Shown here piece by piece: positions 6,894 through 13,394 of a stretch of 16,072 nucleotides of DNA. A program made the translations under genes and the position numbers. This stretch comes from Spirochaetaceae bacterium (GTDB lineage: Bacteria; Spirochaetota; Spirochaetia; Treponematales; Treponemataceae). Numbering within the stretch: position 1 is the first letter of the stretch; the number at the start of each line of letters is the position of its first letter. The stretch lies in the NCBI GenBank assembly GCA_031290725.1, contig JAITMZ010000046.1:1-16072 (forward strand). The letters are read 5' to 3'. A model generated the notes under the pieces. The model worked only from the letters and a program-made list of their open reading frames with translations, was not told where the DNA came from and searched no databases.

Positions 6894-8594
6894 TTATTCG
6901 TGTGAAAAATTCATCAACGCCGGGTCATAGTCCGCCGGCGGAACATATCCCAGCAGTCCAATACAGGTCGCCGCCAAAGAGCCGATACCCAAACCGCTGT
7001 TCAAAGCCTTGTCGTAGTCCCCCCGGTAGTCCGGGTCATAGACGATGCCGGGGACGGGGTTGAGGGAATGGCTGGTTTTGGCGCGGGGGGTGCCGTCGGG
7101 TTTCAACAGGACCGTACCGGTTTTTTTGTCATGCTCATACATGTCGTCCGAATTACCGTGGTCGGCGGTGAGAATCATGACGCCCCCGGCGGCGTCCACG
7201 GCTTTTCGCAGGCGCCCCAGCTGCAGATCCATCCCTTCCATACCGCACACCACCGCATTGAACACCCCGGTGTGCCCCACCATGTCGCCATTGGGGAAGT
7301 TCAGACGGATGAAGTCGTATGTACCGCCGGCGATGGCGTCGATCACCGCATCGGTAATTTCGGCGCACTTCATCCAGGGGCGCTGTTCAAAGGGCACCAC
7401 GTCGCTGTGGATTTCCACATAGGTCTCCAGGGTCTCGCTAAACTTGCCCAGCCGGTTACCGTTGAAAAAGTAGGTCACGTGCCCGTATTTTTGTGTTTCG
7501 CTGATGGCCAATGTGTGAATCCCCGTGGCCGCCAGATATTCTCCCAGGGTACGGTCAATGGCCGGGGGACTCACCAGATAACGCCGGGGAATGTGTAAAT
7601 CGCCGTCGTATTCCATCATTCCCGCATATTCCACCTTTGGCAGACGGATACGGTCGAATTTGTCGAACCCCCCTTCCGGCGACTCAAAGGCCTCCGTGAT
7701 TTCCAGCGCCCGGTCGCCGCGAAAATTACAGTACACCACACTATCCCCGTCGTGTATCGCCCCGATGGGTTGATTTTCGCTGTCGGTGACGACGAATTCC
7801 CGCAGATCCTGGTCGATGATGCCGGGAATTTCCTTCCGGTACGTCTCGATGGCCGCCTCCGCCGACGGGAATGCCCGCCCGTCCCCCAGCACATGGGTGT
7901 GCCAGCCCCGCTCTACTATCCGCCAGTCCGCGCCGTAGCGGTCCATGGTGAGGTACATCCGCCCACCTCCGCTGGCAATTCGCGCGTCGCAGCCTCGGCC
8001 GCGAATACCCGCCAAGAATTCCTCGAAGGGACGCACATACTCCAGCGCACTGGTCTCCCCCACGTCCCGCCCGTCCAGCAAAATGTGCACCCGCACCCGC
8101 GGGACGCCCTCCTCCGCCGCCCGTTGGACCATAGCTTTCAGGTGGTCGATGTGGGAGTGTACATTGCCGTCGGAAAACAGGCCGATGAAATGCAGCGTGG
8201 GTAGGCTGCCCCGGAATCTTCCCGGGTTAGCCGCAGAGGGCACCACGTTGGCGACCAGCTTCTTCCAGGTGTCCCCCGCGAAGAGCGCCCCTGTTTTGAG
8301 GGACGCCGACACCAACTTGGCACCCTGTGCGAACACCCGCCCACATCCCATGGCGTTGTGCCCCACCTCGCTGTTCCCCATGTCGTCGTCCGAGGGCAGC
8401 CCCACCGCCGTCCCGTGGGCCTTGAGCCGCGTGCACGCCGACGCCGACGCAATGGCGTCCAGGTGGGCCATCCGTGCGGCTCGCACCGCATCGCCCTCCG
8501 CATATGCGCCATATCCCACACCGTCCATGATCACCAGCACCAGCGGCCCCCGCCGCCCCTTCCACCGGGCATTTTTTTGCAAAGCCTGTACCAT
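6894..8594 (-). CDS. gpmI: 2,3-bisphosphoglycerate-independent phosphoglycerate mutase
   Basis: This 566-residue metalloenzyme of the alkaline phosphatase superfamily interconverts 3- and 2-phosphoglycerate in glycolysis. MDGVGYG (D24) is a metal-binding motif. MGNSEVGH carries the phosphorylated serine, S75. LLDGRDVGETSA and FRGDRALE bind substrate in the transferase domain. DMVGHTG, TADHGNSDDM and KTSHSLNPVP supply the remaining metal ligands. The protein is longer than the roughly 510-residue enterobacterial form and resembles the 550-560-residue plant-like subgroup. The ATG at 8594 is preceded by AAGGAG at suitable spacing. A promoter lies about 120 bases upstream. The membrane protein and thiI follow closely on the same strand. 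Confidence 0.95.
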   Translation of the reverse strand: MVQALQKNARWKGRRGPLVLVIMDGVGYGAYAEGDAVRAARMAHLDAIASASACTRLKAHGTAVGLPSDDDMGNSEVGHNAMGCGRVFAQGAKLVSASLKTGALFAGDTWKKLVANVVPSAANPGRFRGSLPTLHFIGLFSDGNVHSHIDHLKAMVQRAAEEGVPRVRVHILLDGRDVGETSALEYVRPFEEFLAGIRGRGCDARIASGGGRMYLTMDRYGADWRIVERGWHTHVLGDGRAFPSAEAAIETYRKEIPGIIDQDLREFVVTDSENQPIGAIHDGDSVVYCNFRGDRALEITEAFESPEGGFDKFDRIRLPKVEYAGMMEYDGDLHIPRRYLVSPPAIDRTLGEYLAATGIHTLAISETQKYGHVTYFFNGNRLGKFSETLETYVEIHSDVVPFEQRPWMKCAEITDAVIDAIAGGTYDFIRLNFPNGDMVGHTGVFNAVVCGMEGMDLQLGRLRKAVDAAGGVMILTADHGNSDDMYEHDKKTGTVLLKPDGTPRAKTSHSLNPVPGIVYDPDYRGDYDKALNSGLGIGSLAATCIGLLGYVPPADYDPALMNFSHE

Positions 8595-8712
8595 CGTCTA
8601 TTACTCCTTAATATCGCAATTTAATCAGCGTTGCGCCACCGGTCGAATAATTTGATACACGTATCCCGGCACCCATAGCGTGAAATACGTTGACCCTATG
8701 TCAGTCTATTAC

Positions 8713-8741
8713 ATTATACACAATTTCAAACGGCTTGGCAA
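8713..8741 (-). promoter_or_regulatory. Sigma-70 promoter for gpmI operon
   Basis: TTGCCA at 8741-8736 and a consensus TATAAT at 8718-8713 are separated by exactly 17 bases. Transcription should start near 8706, which gives a leader of about 110 nt. The leader has only weak inverted repeats, such as GATACGTGTATC. The promoter separates gpmI from glnN, although I see no intrinsic terminator after glnN and read-through is possible. Confidence 0.75.
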
Positions 8742-8782
8742 TAGTACGCATGTCAAGCGATTTTATTGGAGGCGCCCTACCG

Positions 8783-10873
8783 CTATACCCTGAACAGCAA
8801 ATCCTCGTAGGTCGGGAATGGCAAATACTCCTCGCCCAAAAGCGATTCGATTTCGTCCGCCACCGCGCGGGTTTCCTGCATCAGGGGGATCACCTGTTTG
8901 GCGTACTCCGCGGCTTCGTTGGCGGCCCCGCCCGCTTCGTGTACGGCGAACAGCGCCTTTTCCAGCTTGCCGCCTTTGGCTTCCAGATCGTCCGCCAGGG
9001 CGCTCAGCTTGGAAATAATCGCGGTCTGCGCCTTGCATACCGTACCGGGCGCCGCCTGTTTGACAGCCAGCACGGTTTTTGACAGCTCTTTAAGGTACTT
9101 GTACGCCGCGGGCAAAATATCCTTTGAAATCATCTCAAGCATGGTCAGAACTTCGATATTCAACGTCTTGCAATAGTTTTCCAGGATAATTTCGTAGCGC
9201 GAGCGAATTTCCACTTCGCTCAGCACGCCGTGCCTGACAAACAGTTGGATGCTTTTGGGCTTGATAAAGCTGCCCAGGGCTTCCGGCACGGTTTTGAGGT
9301 TCGCCAGGCCGCGTTTTCCCGCCTCGTGCACCCAGGATTCGTCGTAGCCGTTGCCGTTAAAGATGATTCGCTTGTGCGCCTTGATGGTATCCTTGATAAG
9401 GGCGTTCAGTTCAAGGGTAAAATCTTTGGCCTTTTCCAGCTTGTCCGCGAATTCCTGCAAAATGTCAGCCACCATGGTGTTGAGCACAAAGTTCGGCCCC
9501 GAAACGGACACGGACGAGCCCAGCATACGGAATTCAAATTTGTTGCCGGTAAAAGCGAACGGCGACGTGCGGTTGCGGTCGGTAGTGTCTTTGGGGATGC
9601 GGGGCAGCACGTCCACGCCGATGGTCATGTGCTGCTTTTCTTTCTTGCCGTAAGCCTGGCCGCTTTCAATAGCGTCGATGATGCCGGTGAGCTCCTCGCC
9701 CAGGAATATCGAAACGATGGCCGGCGGCGCTTCGTTTGCCCCCAGCCGGTGATCATTGCCGGCGGTGGCCACGGACACCCGGAGGAGTTCCTGATATTCG
9801 TCCACCGCCTTGATGACGGCGGTGAGAAAGGTGAGAAACTGGGCGTTTTCCGCGGGCGAATCGCCGGGTTCCAGCAAGTTCAGCCCCGTGTCTGTGGCCA
9901 GCGACCAATTGTTGTGCTTTCCCGAACCATTGACGCCCGCAAAGGGCTTTTCGTGGAGCAGGCACACCAGGCCGTGACGGAGCGCCACCTTCTTCATGAT
10001 TTCCATGGTAAGCTGGTTGTGGTCGACCGCCACGTTGGTGGTAGAGAAAATGGGCGCCAGCTCGTGCTGGGCCGGGGCAACTTCGTTGTGCTCGGTTTTG
10101 GCAAGGACGCCCAGCTTCCACAGTTCTTCGTTCAAGTCGTTCATGAAAACCGCGATTCGGGGCTTGATGGCGCCGAAATAATGGTCTTCCAGCTCCTGTC
10201 CCTTGGGGGGCTTTGCGCCAAAGAGGGTGCGCCCGGTGAACATCAAATCCTTGCGTTTGTCGTGAAGCGCCTTGTCCACCAAAAAGTATTCCTGCTCCGG
10301 CCCCACGGTGGTGAGCACTTTTTGCGCCGCGGTGTTCCCGAACAATTTCAGGATGCGAAGCGCTTGCTTTTCCAAAACCTGCATGGAGCGCAGCAGCGGG
10401 GTTTTTTTGTCCAGCGCTTCGCCCGTGTAGGAACAGAAGGCTGTGGGGATATAGAGCGAGCTGTCCTTCAGGAACGCGTAGGATGTGGGGTCCCACGCCG
10501 TGTAGCCGCGCGCCTCGAAAGTGGCGCGGATGCCGCCCGACGGGAAACTGGAAGCGTCCGGCTCGCCCCTGACCAATTCCTTGCCGGAAAATTCCATCAA
10601 CACGCCGCCTTCCGGGGTGGGGGAAATAAAGCTGTCGTGCTTTTCCGCGGTGATTCCGGTCATGGGCTGGAACCAGTGGGTAAAGTGGGTGGCGCCTTTT
10701 TCCACCGCCCAGTTTTTCATGGCAGCCGCAACCACGTTTGCCACGTCCAGCCCGATGTCCGTGTTGTCTTTGATGGCCTTTTTGAGCGCCTTGTACGTTT
10801 CTTTGGGAAGGCGCTCTTTCATTACCGTGTCATTGAAAACCATGCTTCCAAACATTTTTGGCAGATTTTCCAT
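8783..10873 (-). CDS. glnN: Glutamine synthetase type III (GlnN)
   Basis: This 696-residue protein is the size of GSIII, the large dodecameric glutamine synthetase found in Bacteroides, cyanobacteria and some gut bacteria. It condenses glutamate and ammonia with ATP in the cytoplasm and is the main ammonia-assimilation step. Characteristic segments are MFGSMVFND near the N-terminus, THWFQPMTG (65-73), [10 protein letters not shown] (191-200) with metal-binding acids, [13 protein letters not shown] (259-271) and [12 protein letters not shown] (313-324). The ATG at 10873 has AAAGAGGT about nine bases upstream. The gene has its own promoter and a terminator-like hairpin between promoter and start, so attenuation is likely. 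It is divergent from the iron-dependent alcohol dehydrogenase and precedes gpmI on the same strand. Confidence 0.96.
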   Translation of the reverse strand: MENLPKMFGSMVFNDTVMKERLPKETYKALKKAIKDNTDIGLDVANVVAAAMKNWAVEKGATHFTHWFQPMTGITAEKHDSFISPTPEGGVLMEFSGKELVRGEPDASSFPSGGIRATFEARGYTAWDPTSYAFLKDSSLYIPTAFCSYTGEALDKKTPLLRSMQVLEKQALRILKLFGNTAAQKVLTTVGPEQEYFLVDKALHDKRKDLMFTGRTLFGAKPPKGQELEDHYFGAIKPRIAVFMNDLNEELWKLGVLAKTEHNEVAPAQHELAPIFSTTNVAVDHNQLTMEIMKKVALRHGLVCLLHEKPFAGVNGSGKHNNWSLATDTGLNLLEPGDSPAENAQFLTFLTAVIKAVDEYQELLRVSVATAGNDHRLGANEAPPAIVSIFLGEELTGIIDAIESGQAYGKKEKQHMTIGVDVLPRIPKDTTDRNRTSPFAFTGNKFEFRMLGSSVSVSGPNFVLNTMVADILQEFADKLEKAKDFTLELNALIKDTIKAHKRIIFNGNGYDESWVHEAGKRGLANLKTVPEALGSFIKPKSIQLFVRHGVLSEVEIRSRYEIILENYCKTLNIEVLTMLEMISKDILPAAYKYLKELSKTVLAVKQAAPGTVCKAQTAIISKLSALADDLEAKGGKLEKALFAVHEAGGAANEAAEYAKQVIPLMQETRAVADEIESLLGEEYLPFPTYEDLLFRV

Positions 10874-10900
10874 ACTTTGTACCTCTTTCTCGGAAAAATC

Positions 10901-10942
10901 AAAAAAAGCGATGCGGACACGGCTTTAGCCACTCCACATCGC
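10901..10942 (-). terminator. Intrinsic terminator in the glnN leader (attenuator)
   Basis: On the minus strand GCGATGTGGA (10942-10933) pairs with TCCGCATCGC (10917-10908) as a 10-bp stem with one G-U pair. A smaller inner stem is formed by GGC/GCC within GGCTAAAGCC (10930-10921). Seven T residues (10907-10901) follow immediately. The structure lies downstream of the glnN promoter and 27 bases upstream of the glnN ATG. The upstream gene is divergent, so there is no other minus-strand transcript for it to end. Conditional termination in the glnN leader is therefore the natural interpretation. Confidence 0.75.
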
Positions 10943-10951
10943 CATTGATGT
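10936..10951 (-). promoter_or_regulatory. Alternative 5' hairpin in the glnN leader (candidate antiterminator)
   Basis: ACATC (10951-10947) can pair with GATGT (10940-10936) around the six-base loop AATGGC. The 3' half of this stem is also part of the terminator's 5' arm, so the two structures exclude each other. The predicted transcript starts almost exactly at this hairpin. The loop has A at position 1 and G at position 4, the pattern known for RNA targets of ANTAR proteins. This is suggestive only. Confidence 0.4.
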
Positions 10952-10957
10952 TCCTTG

Positions 10958-10986
10958 AGTGTACCAACACCGAAAAAAAATGTCAA
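10958..10986 (-). promoter_or_regulatory. Sigma-70 promoter for glnN
   Basis: A consensus TTGACA at 10986-10981 and TACACT at 10963-10958 are separated by 17 bases. The expected start is near 10951, which gives a leader of about 78 nt containing the attenuator hairpin. No sigma-54 (GG-N10-GC) element was evident. Confidence 0.8.
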
Positions 10987-10992
10987 GTGGAA

Positions 10993-11020
10993 TTTGAAAA
11001 AACGCGCAAATTTTTTCAAA
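10993..11020. repeat. Perfect 10-bp inverted repeat between divergent promoters
   Basis: TTTGAAAAAA (10993-11002) and its exact reverse complement TTTTTTCAAA (11011-11020) flank an eight-base GC-containing centre, CGCGCAAA. The repeat sits just upstream of the glnN -35 box and about 33 bases upstream of the dehydrogenase -35 box. It could be an operator or an A-tract UP element. It is not a terminator for either gene, because both are transcribed away from it. Confidence 0.55.
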
Positions 11021-11052
11021 CCTCGATTTTTAATTTTTGCCTTTATTTTTCC

Positions 11053-11080
11053 TTGACAAATAAAAAAAACGTGGTATACT
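11053..11080 (+). promoter_or_regulatory. Sigma-70 promoter for the iron-dependent alcohol dehydrogenase
   Basis: TTGACA at 11053-11058 and TATACT at 11075-11080 are 16 bases apart. A strong AGGAGG ribosome binding site follows at 11096-11101, five bases before the ATG. The upstream A/T tracts may strengthen it. This is one of the strongest-looking expression signals in the window. Confidence 0.8.
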
Positions 11081-11106
11081 AAGAGCATACAGATTAGGAG
11101 GCAATT

Positions 11107-12279
11107 ATGGCAAATTTATTTTTCGTTCCGCAAAACATCATCACCGGCGAAAACGCCGTTCAAATGAGTATGCAGTACATTCGAGGCTTCGGGAAAAAAG
11201 CCTTGATCGTCACGGATGACGCGATGGTCAGCCTGGGCAATATGAAAAAACTCACCGATGAACTGGATGCGATCGGCACCAAATACGCGGTCTACTCCGG
11301 CATCAACAGCGAGCCCACCCATTCAATGATCGATGCGGGCGTGGGGATTTACCAGGGCACCGGCTGTGACTTTCTCATCGGCATAGGCGGCGGCAGCCCC
11401 ATGGACTCCATGAAGGCCATCGCCGCTGTCGCCGCAAACGGCGGCAGCATCAAGGAATACACGGGCAAGAAGCTCGAAAAGCCGCTTCCCCCTACGGTGA
11501 CGATTCCCACCACCGCGGGGACGGGCTCGGAAGCCACCAAGGTGTCGATTATCACCAACACGGACACCAACGTAAAGATGCTCCTCAGCGACCCGCGCCT
11601 CATGGCGGCTCTGGCGGTGGTTGACCCCGTCTTCACGCTGACCGCTCCCCCGGGAGTGACGGTTGCCACCGGCGTTGACGCGCTGACCCACGCGATTGAG
11701 GCCTATACCTCAAGGAAGGCCTTCCCCCTGAGCGACATCTTCGCGGTGTCCGCGGTCACGAAGATATTCAAGAACATCTACGAGGTCTATACCAACGGCA
11801 GCAATAGGGAGGCGCGCAGCGAAATGGCGACGGCCGCCCTGGAAGCGGGCATCGCCTTCAGCAACGCGTCCGTCACCATCGTGCACGGCATGAGCCGGCC
11901 CATCGGCGCCCTCTTTCACATTGCCCACGGCCTGTCCAACGCCCAGTTGCAGGGGGTCTGCCTCAAATACCTGAAGAGCGGCGCAATCGAGCAGCTCTGC
12001 GGCCTTGCCAAAGCCATCGGCGTATACCGCTCCGGCATGACAGCGGAGGAGGGGGCCGACGCTTTTGTGTCCGCCACCACCGGCCTGCTGCAGAGATTGA
12101 ACATCAAGACCTTGCAGGAATGTAAGGTTCCAGAATCTGACTTTTTCCAAAACATTCCCAAGATGGCGGAAGACGCCCTGGCGAGCGGCAGCCCCGGCAA
12201 CACCCGCCGGACCCCCAGCAAGGAAGAGATTATGGCACTGTACAAGGAACTCTGGGAGGAAGGCGTGAAAAAAGCATAA
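11107..12279 (+). CDS. Iron-dependent (group III) alcohol dehydrogenase
   Basis: This 390-residue protein has the normal length of Fe-ADH family enzymes such as FucO, 1,3-propanediol dehydrogenase DhaT and AdhB. It is expected to interconvert an aldehyde and an alcohol with NAD(P)H in the cytoplasm. GIGGGSPMDSMKA (92-104) is the nucleotide-binding glycine motif. TTAGTGSEATKVSIITN lies at 135-151. The metal ligands are visible as D191 and H195 in GVDALTHAIEAYTS, H260 in VHGMSRPIG and H274 in FHIAHGLSNA. Spacing matches FucO D196/H200/H263/H277 closely. A consensus promoter and ribosome binding site suggest high expression, in keeping with a fermentative role. The substrate (ethanol, propanediol or other) cannot be told from sequence alone. 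A REP-like palindrome begins five bases after the stop. Confidence 0.93.
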   Translation: MANLFFVPQNIITGENAVQMSMQYIRGFGKKALIVTDDAMVSLGNMKKLTDELDAIGTKYAVYSGINSEPTHSMIDAGVGIYQGTGCDFLIGIGGGSPMDSMKAIAAVAANGGSIKEYTGKKLEKPLPPTVTIPTTAGTGSEATKVSIITNTDTNVKMLLSDPRLMAALAVVDPVFTLTAPPGVTVATGVDALTHAIEAYTSRKAFPLSDIFAVSAVTKIFKNIYEVYTNGSNREARSEMATAALEAGIAFSNASVTIVHGMSRPIGALFHIAHGLSNAQLQGVCLKYLKSGAIEQLCGLAKAIGVYRSGMTAEEGADAFVSATTGLLQRLNIKTLQECKVPESDFFQNIPKMAEDALASGSPGNTRRTPSKEEIMALYKELWEEGVKKA

Positions 12280-12283
12280 GCGC

Positions 12284-12309
12284 CGGTCCCTGAGCCGGTC
12301 GAAGGACCG
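12284..12309. repeat. REP-like palindrome
   Basis: CGGTCC (12284-12289) and GGACCG (12304-12309) form an inverted repeat around CTGAGCCGGTCGAA. The core resembles the widespread CCCTGAGC-N-GTCGAAGG type of short interspersed palindrome seen in many bacterial genomes. It lies directly after the dehydrogenase stop, where such repeats often sit. No T-tract follows, so it is not a classical intrinsic terminator. Confidence 0.6.
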
Positions 12310-12349
12310 TGCCTCCTTGCGGAGACCGCCCGGCACCCCTCACTCCAGC

Positions 12350-12577
12350 CTATTTGCCCCGCCCGTGTATGGCACCAGCGCCGTTGTCATGGTGCCGCGC
12401 TATCCGCGCCTCAAGTTCTTCCGTCGTGAAAAAGCGCCATCCCGCTGCTTCTAAACGAGGGCGGTCTTCTCTCTGATGATTCTGCCGTCCGGTGATAACC
12501 ACATCGGCGCTGGGCCGCGCCGTAGCGTAGCTGGGAATCGTGCTCTCCACATACAAACTTTTCCGCTCTTCGTCCAT
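12350..12577 (-). pseudogene. Remnant of a PIN-domain (VapC-like) toxin, apparently with internal deletion
   Basis: This 75-codon open frame begins with residues 7-32 reading LYVESTIPSYATARPSADVV and then ITGRQN. That closely follows the N-terminal strand of one PIN nuclease subgroup (pattern YVETSIPSYLTARPSRDLIVAGHQ), including the first acidic residue of the active site as E. After about 40 residues the resemblance stops. A short end, RFFTTEELEAR, recalls the C-terminal TPEEL motif of the same proteins. The central part, with the other acidic residues, is absent. About 75 residues compares with about 150 for intact members. No antitoxin gene is visible beside it. The IS remnant begins 46 bases upstream of its ATG. 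A -10-like TATACT lies just before the ATG, so expression as a leaderless stub is conceivable but unproven. Confidence 0.45.
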
Positions 12578-12623
12578 GTCTTGCAGTATAGCACACAAAT
12601 GAGCAATAGAAGAAGAACCCCAC

Positions 12624-12644
12624 ACCAGGGCACCGGCGTTTACT
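12624..12644 (+). repeat. Left terminal inverted repeat of the IS remnant
   Basis: These 21 bases are the exact reverse complement of 13315-13335. The repeat starts ACCAGGGCACC and ends GTTTACT. Sequence inside it runs almost directly into the truncated transposase frame. Confidence 0.85.
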
Positions 12645-12654
12645 TTTAGTCACG

Positions 12655-13319
12655 AAGCACAGAAAAGGGGACGCGGTGACGGCGGACGCCATGTCGTGCC
12701 AGACGGCTATCGCGAAGAAGATACGGAAAAAAGAAGCGGACTACATTCTGGCGGTGAAGGAAAACCAGCCGACCCTGTACCGGAACATCAAGGATCTCTT
12801 TGAAGGCATGGAAAGCGGGGAAATCCGCGACGTACCGGAGGACGTATGGCAGTCGGGGACGGAGAAAGGCCACGGCAGGATTAAAAACCGCGAAGTGAGG
12901 ACTGTAACCGACATTGAATGACTGGAAAACAAGGATATGTGGAAGGATTTGAAGAGTATCATTCAACATCGGACATTTCGGACGATAATAGGCGAGGAAA
13001 CGGTGCGGACCGACCAATATTACATCAGCAGCGCGGGCTTTTTTGCCGACGAGTTCGGCAAATACATCCGAGGACACTGGTCGATTGAAAATAATCTGCC
13101 CAGCGTCTTGACGCCAGGTGCCTTGACGTAATATTCCGGGAGGACGGCAGCCGGGCGCGGATCGGGAATGGGGCGCTCAACTTGAACATCATGCGTAAAC
13201 TGGCGCTCAAACGCCTTCGGGCGCTCAAGGTGGACAAGAAACGTTACAGCGCCAAACTTAGGATGCTGCGGGCGGTACTGGATGACAGGTTTCTCTCCAG
13301 GGCTTTGTTCGGGGAGTAA
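12655..13319 (+). pseudogene. ISAs1-family transposase, 5'-truncated and frameshifted
   Basis: The first intact segment, to 12921, reads KGDAVTADAMSCQTAIAKKI and then ADYILAVKENQPTLY and GHGRIKNREVRTVTDIE, which is the middle of an ISAs1/COG5433 DDE transposase including the second catalytic Asp. A TGA at 12919-12921 replaces the Trp expected after DIE. The same frame continues with MWKDLKSII, YYISSAGFFADEFGKYIRGHW and SIENNL, the catalytic Glu region. A frameshift follows near 13105-13125 within an imperfect 15-bp duplication (CTTGACG at 13107 and 13122). The third segment (13125-13319) reads DVIFREDGSRARIGNG through to LFGE and a TAA that falls in the right inverted repeat. The N-terminal half, with the first Asp, is missing. 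It cannot make active transposase. The 5' boundary is approximate. Confidence 0.85.
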
Positions 13320-13335
13320 ACGCCGGTGCCCTGGT
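13315..13335 (-). repeat. Right terminal inverted repeat of the IS remnant
   Basis: These 21 bases are the perfect inverted partner of 12624-12644. They contain the transposase stop codon TAA at 13317-13319, as is common where the gene runs up to the element's end. The ddl promoter begins 15 bases further on, outside the element. Confidence 0.85.
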
Positions 13336-13349
13336 CAAGGGGCCTGGGC

Positions 13350-13378
13350 TTTACATTTTTTTTGCTTTGTGGTATACC
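13350..13378 (+). promoter_or_regulatory. Sigma-70 promoter for ddl-murD
   Basis: TTTACA at 13350-13355 and TATACC at 13373-13378 are separated by 17 bases. The predicted start near 13385 coincides with the GGAGG ribosome binding site (13385-13389), so the 5' untranslated leader would be only about ten bases. The promoter is in the IS flank and does not use the IS end. Confidence 0.6.
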
Positions 13379-13394
13379 TCTGGTGGAGGGTACT

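Larger units (their letters stand above)
12624..13335 (+). mobile_element. Internally deleted ISAs1-family insertion sequence
   Basis: A 712-bp segment is bounded by perfect 21-bp inverted repeats whose outer ends read ACCAGGGC, as expected for ISAs1-type ends (CAGGGC). Between them lies only the C-terminal half of an ISAs1-type transposase, itself broken. Full ISAs1 elements are about 1.2-1.4 kb, so roughly the left half has been lost just inside the left repeat. No 8-10-bp direct target duplication is visible next to the ends (left flank ccccacac, right flank gtcaaggg when ends are set at CAGGGC). Both ends are intact, so a transposase acting in trans could in principle still mobilise it. 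Confidence 0.8.

Noticed and set aside
8595..8705. Riboswitch in the roughly 110-nt gpmI leader
   Set aside because: Only weak short palindromes are visible, with no known aptamer motif and no terminator or sequestered ribosome binding site.
9230..10948. A 572-codon plus-strand open frame opposite glnN
   Set aside because: The opposite strand encodes a full-length type III glutamine synthetase with all motifs; the antisense product has no family features.
12919..12921. Stop-codon reassignment (TGA as Trp) suggested by the transposase frame
   Set aside because: thiI and the neighbouring membrane-protein gene end in TGA at their natural C-termini, and the transposase has other lesions, so ordinary decay explains it.
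12624..13335. CRISPR array or tandem-repeat locus suspected from the repeated 21-mer
   Set aside because: There are only two copies, in inverted orientation, flanking a transposase fragment; this is a terminal inverted repeat pair.
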